DNA of 30,221 bases from Scybalousia_A sp964626385 (GTDB lineage: Bacteria; Bacteroidota; Bacteroidia; Bacteroidales; P3), in contig CAZVEO010000014.1 in the NCBI GenBank assembly GCA_964626385.1, positions 1 to 30,221 on the forward strand. The letters run 5' to 3'. Positions 22,525 to 30,115 of the stretch are shown here, piece by piece (within the stretch, counting starts at the first letter, position 1; each line of letters starts with the position of its first letter). The notes below the pieces were generated by a model that did not search any database, was not told the origin of the DNA, and saw only the letters and a list, made by a program, of their open reading frames with translations. Made by a program: the position numbers and the translations under genes.

Positions 22525-23382
22525 ATGGAAAAATCTATAAAATTTAAGTTTGAAGGGCAAAATCACAGCATAGACGCAAATACAGTTATAAATACTTTAA
22601 TACATTATCAAAGTATAATAAATATTATAAACGAGGAGATAGGCGAGGGTAATTATAAAATTAAAATGCAAGTAAATGCTTTTGCGAAAGGCTCTTTTAT
22701 AATAGATGTTTCTTTGATAAGTAATTTTATAAAATCTATTTTTAGCAAAGAGAATGCGAGTTATCTTTCTGATTTGATAGTAATATTTAAGAGTGTTTTT
22801 TCTATTTACAAACACTGTAAAGGTAAGCCAGTAAAGAGCAAGCAAGATATACCACAAGTAATAAATAATATCAATATAAATATTGAGAAATCTATAAAGG
22901 TTTATAATAATCAAATTATAAGAGAGGCAATAAGTAAGACAATGGAGACCTCAAATGAGGATGTATCAGTAGAGGGGATAGTTGTTGAATGTGATAACGA
23001 GGAACTTGCAAGATTTGATAAGGAGGAGTTTAAAGATTTGATATATACGGACTTTGCGGACGAGGTAGAGAATATAAAAGAGTTTAGGAATATTGTTATA
23101 AAAGACGTTACCCTGAACATAATAACATTGTCTTTTGAGCAGTCAGCATATTGGAAAGTTTTATATAGAGGCAATAAAATAAAGATACCTTTAAAAGATG
23201 AAGCACTTATAAAACTTATAGACAATGGTGAGAAGTTTGGCAAAGGTGATTGTTTGCGGGTAGATTTGGAGATAAATCAACAATTTAACCAGGAGGCAAA
23301 CGCATACGAGAATAAGAGTTATAAGATAGCACAATTCAAGGAACATATACAACGATTACAACAAACAGAAATAAAATTGTAA
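22525..23382 (+). CDS. Unknown protein with a beta N-terminal domain and a central hydrophobic helix region
   Basis: I do not recognise this 285-residue protein with certainty. The N-terminus KSIKFKFEGQNHSIDANTVI followed by NTLIHYQSIINIINEE, then VNAFAKGSFIIDVSLI (about residues 50-65), resembles a group of uncharacterised proteins that start with a small beta strand pair and a helix and have a Lys-Gly-Ser-Phe strand. A hydrophobic or amphipathic region spans about 63-97, followed by a basic linker, an Asn/Ile-rich helix, and a C-terminal beta domain with EQSAYWKVLYRGNKIKIPLK. It lies in an accessory stretch between the Panacea pair and the spanin-like gene. Its function is unknown; a conflict-system role is a guess. 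Confidence 0.7.
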   Translation: MEKSIKFKFEGQNHSIDANTVINTLIHYQSIINIINEEIGEGNYKIKMQVNAFAKGSFIIDVSLISNFIKSIFSKENASYLSDLIVIFKSVFSIYKHCKGKPVKSKQDIPQVINNININIEKSIKVYNNQIIREAISKTMETSNEDVSVEGIVVECDNEELARFDKEEFKDLIYTDFADEVENIKEFRNIVIKDVTLNIITLSFEQSAYWKVLYRGNKIKIPLKDEALIKLIDNGEKFGKGDCLRVDLEINQQFNQEANAYENKSYKIAQFKEHIQRLQQTEIKL

Positions 23383-23387
23383 TTTTG
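23380..23387 (+). promoter_or_regulatory. Bacteroidota-type -7 box before the spanin-like gene
   Basis: TAATTTTG matches TAnnTTTG and overlaps the stop codon (23380-23382) of the upstream gene, 29 bases before the ATG at 23416. A clear -33 TTTG is not visible. Confidence 0.45.
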
Positions 23388-23415
23388 TAATACTTAATAA
23401 AATAACCAAAGTATT

Positions 23416-24018
23416 ATGAGAACTCATTTTTATTACATTTTAGCAATTGTTTTGCTTTGCTTGATACTTTTTATTACCTGCAAGAAAAACAACGCTCTAA
23501 GGCAAGAAAACAAGCGTTTAAGCCACAACCAAGAAGTATTGAATAGCAACTTAAAAGAATACATCTTAAAAGACTCTACTCAAAAGGTAGAAATTGAGGA
23601 ACTCACATATTCAAAGGATGAGTTTTTGCGTTATTGCCAAGAGTACAGCGACGAAATAGAGCGTTTAGGTATAAAGGTAAAACGTTTGCAAGAGTTAAAC
23701 CAAACCATTACACAAGGTACCTACCTTATAGACACTTTGATTTTAAAGGATACTATTGTGATGAGTGATGAAAGGAGGCTTGACACACTTAAACAAATAG
23801 ATTACTCAACCCCTTATATATCTTTGACAGCAAACGTTTTACAAGACACTATAAAGAATTTGCAAGTTGTTACCTTTGACACCATCACAACCATAGTAAG
23901 CAAGGAGTACAGAAAGCGTTTTTTGTTTTTCAAGTGGCAACCATATTACAAGACCACGCTTCACAACAAAAACCCATACAGCAGGATAACAAATTCAGAA
24001 ACAATAAAAATAAAGTAG
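23416..24018 (+). CDS. DUF6549-like / inner-membrane spanin-like protein
   Basis: The 200-residue protein has an N-terminal membrane helix (FYYILAIVLLCLILFITC, about residues 5-22) and a long charged coiled coil (about 25-100), then a beta-rich end with TLILKDTIVMSD and RKRFLFFKWQPYYKTTLHNK. This plan, membrane anchor plus periplasmic coiled coil, resembles Rz-type i-spanins; Bacteroidota phages have such proteins under DUF6549. It would act at the last step of lysis by linking inner and outer membrane. No separate outer-membrane Rz1 lipoprotein is seen. It has its own promoter box and is 2 kb from the lysozyme. Confidence 0.65.
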   Translation: MRTHFYYILAIVLLCLILFITCKKNNALRQENKRLSHNQEVLNSNLKEYILKDSTQKVEIEELTYSKDEFLRYCQEYSDEIERLGIKVKRLQELNQTITQGTYLIDTLILKDTIVMSDERRLDTLKQIDYSTPYISLTANVLQDTIKNLQVVTFDTITTIVSKEYRKRFLFFKWQPYYKTTLHNKNPYSRITNSETIKIK

Positions 24019-24027
24019 ATTTTTTTG

Positions 24028-24035
24028 TAATTTTG
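24028..24035 (+). promoter_or_regulatory. Bacteroidota-type -7 box before the terminase unit
   Basis: TAATTTTG fits TAnnTTTG, 41 bases before the ATG at 24076. It could drive the two-gene unit that ends with the large terminase. A -33 element at ideal spacing is not clear. Confidence 0.45.
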
Positions 24036-24075
24036 TGTAAAGTTTTGTTAACTAATTTTTTATACTTTACATAAA

Positions 24076-24528
24076 ATGAAAATAGAGGAGATTTTACAAC
24101 AATTAAAAAGCGAGGTTATAGCACAATACGAAGCCAAAGGATTAAAGGCTTCAGGCAACTTTGCAAGACAATTACAAATACTCAAAAAGTCAGATAACCA
24201 CTACCAAGTAATTGCTCCTTACTACGTTTATACCTTTGAACACGGACGCAAACCGGGAAATGTACCAAAAGCCTTTGCCTCTATTATCTACAAGTGGAGC
24301 GAGGACAAAGGTATAACCTTTGCTAATGAAAAACAAAGAACCCGTTTTGCCTTTGCACTTGCCAACAAGATAAGCAAGCAAGGAACCTCACAATATAGAA
24401 ACAATACCAACAAAGGACAAATCTATACACCTGCTATCAATGAAGCAATAACAAAGATACAAGAAGCGTTTAAAGAGGAACTAATGACAAAGGTAAACAC
24501 TATTTTTAAAGAATACAATAAACTATGA
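24076..24528 (+). CDS. Minor virion protein (HK97 gp10-like position)
   Basis: The 150-residue protein contains YQVIAPYYVYTFEHGRKPGN (about residues 40-59), PKAFASIIYKWSEDKGITFA and RTRFAFALANKISKQGTSQY (about 80-105). The 'Tyr-x-x-Glu-His-Gly-Arg-Lys-Pro-Gly' strand followed by 'Ile-x-x-Trp' and 'Lys-x-Gly-Thr-x-x-Tyr-Arg' is typical of minor virion proteins of Bacteroidota phages, near head-tail joining or tail completion genes. It overlaps the terminase gene by 4 bases (ATGA), so the two are translated together. The exact role is not certain. Confidence 0.7.
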   Translation: MKIEEILQQLKSEVIAQYEAKGLKASGNFARQLQILKKSDNHYQVIAPYYVYTFEHGRKPGNVPKAFASIIYKWSEDKGITFANEKQRTRFAFALANKISKQGTSQYRNNTNKGQIYTPAINEAITKIQEAFKEELMTKVNTIFKEYNKL

Positions 24529-25694
24529 CACTACAAACGGCAAAAGTTTTTGAACTTGTACAAGAGGCTTTCAATAATAAGTTTAGCATTTGCTCGGCGC
24601 AGGGCTCCTCACGTAGTGGCAAAACCTACAATATCATTATTTGGCTTATCTATTATGCTTTAACTCATAATGTTACTATTTCTATATGTAGAAAAACCTT
24701 ACCCTCCTTAAAACGTAGTGTATTAAGAGACTTTCAAAAGATTGTCAAGCAATGCAAAATACCTACAAAGGAAAATAAAACCGACCTTACCTTTGTTTTA
24801 CAGAACGGCAAAAATCAAAGTTTGGTAGAGTTTTTTTCAGTCAACGATGAGGAGCGTTTGCGAGGTAGTAAAAGGGATATTCTTTTTGTCAATGAGGCAA
24901 ACGAAATAACAGAACAGGAGTGGGTACAATTGAATATGAGAACAACACTATTTTCTATTTTAGATTACAACCCGTCTTTTTCAGATGATTTTTGGATTTG
25001 TGAAGTCAATAAGAGAAAGGATTGCAAACACTTTATAACTACCTATAAAGACAACCCATTTTTAGAAAAGAAAGTAATACAAGAGATAGAGAACTTGAAA
25101 TATACCAATAAGTCGCTTTGGGAGATTTATGGTTTAGGTTTGCAGGCACAAGCCGAGGGCTTAGTATTTCCAAAGATTACCCTTGTGGATACTTTTCCTG
25201 ATTATGCGAAGAAAGTTTGTGTAAGTGCGGACTATGGTTTTACCAACGACCCGACGGCAATTGTCAAGTGTGGAGTATATGAGAACAAATTATTTATAGA
25301 ACAAATAGAATACAGCACTTATTTACTTACAAGTGATATAGTAAAGATTTTGCGACCTTACAAGCAATATACTTTGATAAGTGAGATAGACAATAGATTG
25401 ATAGCAGAATTGAAGCAAGCGGGTTATAATGTAGAGAAAGTAAAGAAAAACGACGTTATGACAGGTATTAGCAAAATGCAACAAATGGAAATTTGCATTA
25501 CCAAACAGAGCGTTGACGTTATCAAAGAGTTTAAGAACTATACCTTTATCAACAAAGACGGCAGGTATATCAATCAACCAATAGACGCTTTCAACCATAG
25601 CATTGACGCAATACGTTACTATTGTTTGATGAGGTTATTTGACAAAGGTGGAGGTATGTTTATATTCAAGCCAGTAATAGACAGCGGACGTTAG
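24525..25694 (+). CDS. terL: Terminase large subunit (PBSX type)
   Basis: The 389-residue protein has both terminase domains. The ATPase has Walker A GSSRSGKTYN (Lys33) and Walker B DILFVNEANE (Glu124), with an Arg-x-x-x-Gly 'ERLRGSKRD' just before it. The nuclease begins at VSADYGFTNDPTAIV (Asp236), followed by LISEIDNRLIAEL and IDAFNHSIDAIRYYC (Asp near residue 363). Length fits the PBSX (terminase_3) group, which pack by a headful. It cuts and translocates DNA into the prohead through the portal. It is last in the cluster, 10 kb from the small-subunit-like gene, and no hairpin array follows it. The next feature is repeat copy 2. Confidence 0.93.
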   Translation: MTLQTAKVFELVQEAFNNKFSICSAQGSSRSGKTYNIIIWLIYYALTHNVTISICRKTLPSLKRSVLRDFQKIVKQCKIPTKENKTDLTFVLQNGKNQSLVEFFSVNDEERLRGSKRDILFVNEANEITEQEWVQLNMRTTLFSILDYNPSFSDDFWICEVNKRKDCKHFITTYKDNPFLEKKVIQEIENLKYTNKSLWEIYGLGLQAQAEGLVFPKITLVDTFPDYAKKVCVSADYGFTNDPTAIVKCGVYENKLFIEQIEYSTYLLTSDIVKILRPYKQYTLISEIDNRLIAELKQAGYNVEKVKKNDVMTGISKMQQMEICITKQSVDVIKEFKNYTFINKDGRYINQPIDAFNHSIDAIRYYCLMRLFDKGGGMFIFKPVIDSGR

Positions 25695-25720
25695 CCAACC
25701 ACCAAAAAGACTTATACCAC

Positions 25721-25869
25721 TGTCTTTCAATAAGTTAGAAGAAATTTCAAAGTCTTTGTAACGTATTGAAATACAAAGTATTATTAAAACGAAGATTCAT
25801 TTTAACGAAACGAAGATTCAATAAAACGAATCTTCGTTTTAATTTTCTTAAACGGGCTTTGTTTTTTTG
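25721..25869 (+). repeat. 149-bp repeat, copy 2
   Basis: It aligns directly with 13239-13387 over its two outer parts, while 25787-25835 is the exact reverse complement of 13308-13356. Copies lie 12.3 kb apart. The core is framed by imperfect inverted arms (AAGATTCATTTT and AAAACGAATCTT), so an inversion of the core inside a conserved frame explains the pattern. It follows the large terminase gene by 26 bases. Confidence 0.85.
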
Positions 25870-26084
25870 GGGTATCAAAGTACTAAAGTAGGTATTTTTT
25901 TTGGACAAACTTAGAAAAAAAGACAATAAACATAAAAATAAACAATGTTTTAAACACTTATAAATCAAAATAATACAAAAAAAAATAAAATAATATAAAA
26001 AAAAAGTAAAAAAAAACTTGTCAGGTAAAAATAAAGTACTATTTTTGCAATGTACTTTTAAAGGGATGTATTATTTTAAGAGGA
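25870..26084. other. A-rich right junction region with an orphan promoter
   Basis: There is no gene here. After repeat copy 2 the plus strand becomes very A-rich (about 25900-26020). At 26018-26047 there is a good Bacteroidota promoter: TTG at 26018-26020, a 19-base gap, and TATTTTTG at 26040-26047. It points rightward into the antisense side of the truncated lipoprotein gene, with no plus-strand gene for over 580 bases. The prophage/host boundary on the right probably lies here. Confidence 0.6.
26018..26047 (+). promoter_or_regulatory. Orphan Bacteroidota promoter
   Basis: TTG (26018-26020), 19 bases, then TATTTTTG (26040-26047). It is the only -33/-7 pair in the window with good spacing. 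It would start RNA near 26052, antisense to 26085-26300. It may be a displaced promoter of a deleted gene or drive a non-coding RNA. Confidence 0.6.
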
Positions 26085-26300
26085 TTAGTTATTTGAAAGG
26101 TTGGTTGCGGCTTTGGGGCAGTTGGTGCATTTCCAACCGCTGTATTCTTCTAAGAGAATTGCTTGCGAGGATTGAGTTTTTGCAATAGGTATTACCTCAT
26201 CTATTTGGTAAGCAACAAAAGACATAAACTCTTGTTCCTCGTAGTTATCACAAGCAACAAAAAAAATCATAACCAATAATAAAAAACTAATCTTTCTCAT
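26085..26300 (-). pseudogene. Truncated Omp28-like lipoprotein
   Basis: The 71-residue frame begins with a lipoprotein signal, MRKISFLLLVMIFFVAC, whose last residue Cys17 is the lipid-attachment site. It ends soon after ILLEEYSGWKCTNCPKAA. The 'Leu-Leu-Glu-Glu-Tyr-Ser/Thr-Gly-x-x-Cys-x-x-Cys-Pro' phrase is the thioredoxin-like start of Omp28-related surface lipoproteins, which are usually 250-350 residues. Here the frame stops 6 residues after the redox motif, so most of the domain is missing. The 5' end and a promoter box (26349-26342) are intact, and the missing part would lie toward the phage cluster. Insertion or deletion at the phage edge is the likely cause. The shortened protein may still be made. 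Confidence 0.7.
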
Positions 26301-26639
26301 AAAGCAAAAAACTTTTTAAAAGTAAATAACGGAAAAACAAGCAAAAGTATTGTATAAAAACGATGGCTTTTATTTTCAGAAAATTTTTTTGTAACTTTCT
26401 TTTATTCAAAAAGGCTTAAAAACTCTGTCATTTCTATAACATATATCATTAGAGACACAGGAAGTTTTGCCCATATAGGACATGCTACGATTGTGTGCAG
26501 GTGTACTTAAAAAAAAGTATCCCAACGCATAAAACTGATAATAACCTATCAAAAAGTTTTAAAGAAGTTATAAAATAATGGTGCATAAAATAACGTTAAC
26601 AAAAACGAGTTAATAAGAATATTATAAAACAGAAAAATA
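26301..26639. other. Intergenic region, no gene recognised
   Basis: This 339-base stretch separates two divergent host genes. It holds a minus-strand promoter box at 26342-26349 (TACTTTTG on that strand) for the truncated lipoprotein. GTACTT-AAAAAA-AAGTAT (near 26502-26519) looks like a decayed relative of the terminator at 166-202. I see no RNA gene or protein here. Confidence 0.5.
26342..26349 (-). promoter_or_regulatory. -7 promoter box of the truncated lipoprotein gene
   Basis: On the minus strand the sequence reads TACTTTTG, fitting TAnnTTTG, about 41 bases before the ATG at 26300. Confidence 0.5.
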
Positions 26640-27221
26640 ATGAATAGGATACGACTTAATTTATCGTTTGTGTTGGTTTTGGTTTTTTCCTTTAACCTGA
26701 TGGCACAAAACACTTCTAAAGCAGAAAACAAGGTGCAATGGACAAATGTGGAAGATGCTATGAAGATGGCTTCGAAACAAGAGAAACTTTTGTTTATAGA
26801 CTGCTACACTTCTTGGTGTGGTTGGTGTAAAGTGTTGGACGAAAGGACTTTCTCAAATGATACTATAGCACGAATATTGAACAAATATTATTACCCTGTA
26901 AAATTTGATGCAGAAGGTTCTAATGATATTACAATAAATAGTAAAACATATCATGCCCAAAAAAGAAACGGCAAAAATACTACCCACGAACTTATGTCCT
27001 TGCTCTGGGAGGGTCAAAGAGGTGGAGGTTATCCTTCTTTGGTTATTCGCAAGGGTGATTTTTCTCCTGTTACGGTTGAAATGGGCTTTAGGACAGCCTC
27101 AGATTTAGAGCCATTACTTGTGTATTTTGCAAAAGGATACAACAAAAAAATATCCTTTGATAAGTTTTCTGAAAAATATGCAGAAGACTATAGAGCAGAA
27201 GTTTTAAAAGAGATTTTCTAA
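26640..27221 (+). CDS. Secreted thioredoxin-fold protein
   Basis: The 193-residue protein has a signal peptide (about residues 1-22, ending MA-QN, a usual Bacteroidota cleavage context) and a thioredoxin domain with the active site WCGWC (residues 59-63) preceded by LLFIDCYTS. A later GGGYPSLVIRKG carries the cis-proline typical of the fold. The extra insert between about residues 85 and 120 is common in periplasmic DsbD/SoxW-like members. It likely reduces or handles disulfides in the periplasm. It begins the right-hand host gene run; the next gene follows after 18 bases. Confidence 0.85.
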   Translation: MNRIRLNLSFVLVLVFSFNLMAQNTSKAENKVQWTNVEDAMKMASKQEKLLFIDCYTSWCGWCKVLDERTFSNDTIARILNKYYYPVKFDAEGSNDITINSKTYHAQKRNGKNTTHELMSLLWEGQRGGGYPSLVIRKGDFSPVTVEMGFRTASDLEPLLVYFAKGYNKKISFDKFSEKYAEDYRAEVLKEIF

Positions 27222-27239
27222 AAACGTAATTTCTTTTTA

Positions 27240-27971
27240 ATGCAAGAGGTTGATGTTTTTATACCATGTTGTGTGGACGAATTTTGTCCTCAGATTGGCT
27301 TTGACTTGATTGCTCTAATAGAGAAAATGGGCTTTAAGGTCAATTACAATGTGGAACAAACTTGTTGTGGTAGGGTACTATATGATAATGGTAATTGGAA
27401 AGAGGCACAACTGTTGGGAGAAAAACTTATAGGTGATTTTACAGGAAAGAACTTGATTGTTGGTTGTTCTGCTGCTTGCTTGAGTTATATCAAAAACAAT
27501 TTAGGCAAACTTTTTTATAACACCTCCTATCATAATGATTACAAGTCTATGGCGGGTAGAATTATGGATATTTCTCAATTCATACACGCACAACACAACG
27601 ATTGCGAACTTGGAGCCGAGTTTCCTTTTAAGGTTTTTATTCACAACAATTGCAAATCCCTCAACGAATATGATATACAAGATGAGGTTAGATATATTTT
27701 AAAAAAAGTAAAGGGATTAACAATAGTAAATGAAGAAAAGTGTGATTTTTGTTGTGGTTATGGTGCAGGGCTATATTTGTACAACGAACCAGTTAGCACT
27801 CAACTTGCAAAAACAAAAGTGGAAAAAGCCTTATCGCTTAATGCAGAATACATAACCTCAACCGATGCTACTTGCTTAATGCAGTTAGATAATTACATAA
27901 GAAAGAATAATATAACAAATATTAAGACCATACATTTAGCATCTTTGTTGATGTATTCCTTTCGAACTTGA
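27240..27971 (+). CDS. CCG-domain (Fe-S)-binding protein, LutA/YkgE type
   Basis: The 243-residue protein has two CCG-type cysteine modules. The first has IPCCVDEFCPQIG (about residues 8-20) and TCCGR (about 41-45); the second has HNNCKSLNEYD (about 134-144) and CDFCCGYGAG (about 167-176). LutA of Bacillus subtilis and YkgE have this size and layout and belong to lactate utilisation complexes with LutB and LutC. Neither partner is next to it here, so the substrate is uncertain. It ends 2 bases before the ATG of the radical SAM gene. Confidence 0.85.
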   Translation: MQEVDVFIPCCVDEFCPQIGFDLIALIEKMGFKVNYNVEQTCCGRVLYDNGNWKEAQLLGEKLIGDFTGKNLIVGCSAACLSYIKNNLGKLFYNTSYHNDYKSMAGRIMDISQFIHAQHNDCELGAEFPFKVFIHNNCKSLNEYDIQDEVRYILKKVKGLTIVNEEKCDFCCGYGAGLYLYNEPVSTQLAKTKVEKALSLNAEYITSTDATCLMQLDNYIRKNNITNIKTIHLASLLMYSFRT

Positions 27972-27973
27972 CA

Positions 27974-28921
27974 ATGAATAGTTTCCCTTGGCAAACCCAA
28001 AGACCTTTCAATGCCTATTCTTCTTATATGAAAAGAGAATACGGGCAAAGAATACAAAAATTGAGCATAGATGCTGGTTTTACTTGCCCAAACAGAGACG
28101 GTTTTATTTCAAAAAAAGGATGTAGTTTTTGCTCAAATGAGGCTTTTAATCCATCTTATTGCAGAAAATATGCTTCTATAACAGAGCAAATTGACGAAGG
28201 AATAAAATTTCATCAATGGAGATACAAAAAGGTAAAACAATATTTTGCTTATTTTCAGGCATATTCTAACACATACGCTCCTTTAAAGATCTTAAAACAA
28301 AGGTATGAGGAAGCTTTAGGTCACGAAAAAATTTGTGGACTTGTAATAGGAACAAGACCCGATTGCATAGACGAGGAAAAAATAAAGTATCTTCATTCTC
28401 TTAACCAAAATTATCATATCATAATAGAATTTGGCATAGAAAGTTGTTACAACAAAACTTTGCTATCTGTGAATAGAGGGCATACCTTTGAACAAACAAA
28501 GGAGGCTCTTTTACTCTGCAAAAAATATGGCTTGAAAACCGGAGGACATCTTATCTTTGGCTTACCGACAGAGACAAAGCAAGAAATGTTGCAAGAAGCA
28601 AAAATTATTTCTCAACTACCTTTGGATAGCATAAAATTTCATCAATTACAAATATTAAAAAACACTCCTATGGCAGAAGACTATGAACAACATAAGGAGA
28701 GATATAAATTATTTTCTTTTGAAGAGTATAAAGATTTTATAATTTCATTTTTAGAGCAAATGAGTCCCAGTATAGTGATAGAGAGATTTGTTTCCGAAGT
28801 GCCTCCTCGTTATAATGTTTTGACTGCTTGGTCTTCTTTGAGAAATGAAGCTGTGGTAGAGCAAATAGAGAAAGAAATGATTAACCGCAATACTTTTCAA
28901 GGTAAATATTATAAGGAGTAA
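27974..28921 (+). CDS. TIGR01212-type radical SAM protein (YhcC/YtqA-like)
   Basis: The 315-residue protein begins MNSFPWQTQRPFNAYSSYMK. Its [4Fe-4S] motif has three cysteines in TCPNRDGFISKKGCSFC (about residues 36-52), the pattern of the TIGR01212 family. It also has VIGTRPDCID (about 117-126), IIEFGIESC and GHLIFGLPTET (about 192-202), which match the radical SAM barrel. The role is not established for most members. ATG at 27974 is chosen because it follows the previous stop by 2 bases; an upstream TTG at 27968 overlaps that stop and is less likely. RlmN follows after 8 bases. Confidence 0.88.
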   Translation: MNSFPWQTQRPFNAYSSYMKREYGQRIQKLSIDAGFTCPNRDGFISKKGCSFCSNEAFNPSYCRKYASITEQIDEGIKFHQWRYKKVKQYFAYFQAYSNTYAPLKILKQRYEEALGHEKICGLVIGTRPDCIDEEKIKYLHSLNQNYHIIIEFGIESCYNKTLLSVNRGHTFEQTKEALLLCKKYGLKTGGHLIFGLPTETKQEMLQEAKIISQLPLDSIKFHQLQILKNTPMAEDYEQHKERYKLFSFEEYKDFIISFLEQMSPSIVIERFVSEVPPRYNVLTAWSSLRNEAVVEQIEKEMINRNTFQGKYYKE

Positions 28922-28929
28922 AAAACATT

Positions 28930-29958
28930 ATGAAAGATTTTCTTTATGGAAAAACATTAGAGGAATTGCAAGAAATAGTTGCAAAGTTTGGACAGAAAAA
29001 CTTTGTTGCCCAACAAATTGCAGAATGGTTGTACAAAAAAGACGCTGTTTCTTTTTCTAATATGTCCAATATTTCCAAATTGTTTAGAGAAATACTTGAA
29101 AAAAACTTTCAAATAGGAATAACTCCTTATATTCAAGTGCTGACTTCTAAAGATGGAACAAAAAAATATTTATTTCAATATGAGGACAATACCTTTGTAG
29201 AAGCAGTTTGTATTTTTGACAAAGAAAGAGTAACTCTTTGTATTTCTACTCAGGTAGGTTGTAAAATGAATTGTGATTTTTGTGCTACGGGCAAACAAGG
29301 GTTCAAACGTAATTTATCTACTAACGAAATACTCAATATTTTTCGTTCCGTAGATGAATATAGGCAGATAAAAAATATTGTCTACATGGGAATGGGTGAG
29401 CCTTTAGATAATTTTTTTGAAGTAAAAAAAAGTTTAGAAATCTTATGTGAGGAATATGGTTATGGCTTTTCTCCTAGAAGAATTACGGTCTCTTCTGCTG
29501 GGTATTTACCTTTTTTACAACAATTTATAGAGCAAACAAATGTTGATATTGCTATTTCATTACATAACCCAATTACAGAACAACGACAAAAAATAATGCC
29601 AATAGAAAAGGTTTATTCTATAAATCAAATAGTACAAATACTAAAATATTTTGATTGGTCAAAGCAAAGACACCTTACGTTTGAATATATTGTTTTTGAA
29701 GGACTTAACGATGAACAGGAGCATATCAATGCACTTGCAAGATTGCTTAATGGATTAAATTGTAGAATAAACTTGATACCATTTAACACAATACCCAACA
29801 GTATTTACAAAGGTGCGAGTAGAGAGAAAATAATTCTGTTTCAACAAAAACTATCAAAGAAAGGGATTTTGACAACTATAAGAACGTCCAAGGGACAAGA
29901 TATAATGGCTGCTTGCGGAGAACTTTCTACAAAACAACTTAAAAAACCACAACAGTAA
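28930..29958 (+). CDS. rlmN: 23S rRNA/tRNA adenine-C2 methyltransferase RlmN
   Basis: The 342-residue protein is full length for RlmN. The N-terminal accessory domain (about residues 1-90) is followed by the radical SAM motif CKMNCDFC (Cys110, Cys114, Cys117) with GKQGFKRNLS, then YMGMGEPLDN (about 155-164), RRITVSSAGYLP and DIAISLHNP. The C-terminal MAACGEL contains the second catalytic cysteine (about residue 329) that forms the methyl adduct. It methylates A2503 of 23S rRNA and some tRNAs. It is the last gene of the right host run, which starts at 26640. Confidence 0.95.
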   Translation: MKDFLYGKTLEELQEIVAKFGQKNFVAQQIAEWLYKKDAVSFSNMSNISKLFREILEKNFQIGITPYIQVLTSKDGTKKYLFQYEDNTFVEAVCIFDKERVTLCISTQVGCKMNCDFCATGKQGFKRNLSTNEILNIFRSVDEYRQIKNIVYMGMGEPLDNFFEVKKSLEILCEEYGYGFSPRRITVSSAGYLPFLQQFIEQTNVDIAISLHNPITEQRQKIMPIEKVYSINQIVQILKYFDWSKQRHLTFEYIVFEGLNDEQEHINALARLLNGLNCRINLIPFNTIPNSIYKGASREKIILFQQKLSKKGILTTIRTSKGQDIMAACGELSTKQLKKPQQ

Positions 29959-30010
29959 CAAAACACCTCCTCTCATATCTTTAATAATGGTATATTCCAT
30001 TATCAAGTTC

Positions 30011-30039
30011 GAAAACTTTTTTTTCTCAAAAAAGTTTTC
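30011..30039 (+). terminator. A/T-rich hairpin after rlmN
   Basis: GAAAACTTTTTT (30011-30022) pairs perfectly with AAAAAAGTTTTC (30028-30039), with a 5-base loop. It lacks a GC-rich stem, so it may be a weak terminator; no U run follows on the plus strand. Confidence 0.5.
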
Positions 30040-30058
30040 TCATATTAGTTTTTTGTTA

Positions 30059-30066
30059 TACTTTTG
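30059..30066 (+). promoter_or_regulatory. -7 box before the last ORF
   Basis: TACTTTTG fits TAnnTTTG, 49 bases upstream of the ATG at 30116. The -33 position (about 30036) has TTTTC, a partial match. Confidence 0.5.
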
Positions 30067-30115
30067 TACTCTGAATTTAAAAGATTTATAATTAAAAATT
30101 TAACAAATAATTATT

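Noticed and set aside
348..25723. ATACCACTGT present at 348-357 and 25714-25723 as possible attL/attR
   Set aside because: Ten bases shared between two several-hundred-base flanks is close to chance, and there is no integrase. Recorded only as a weak hint.
25747..25968. Minus-strand frame across repeat copy 2 with a similar repeat peptide
   Set aside because: It mirrors the inverted core of the non-coding repeat and has no supported start.
27968..27973. TTG start for the radical SAM gene
   Set aside because: ATG at 27974 is in frame, two bases after the previous stop, and fits the family N-terminus as well.
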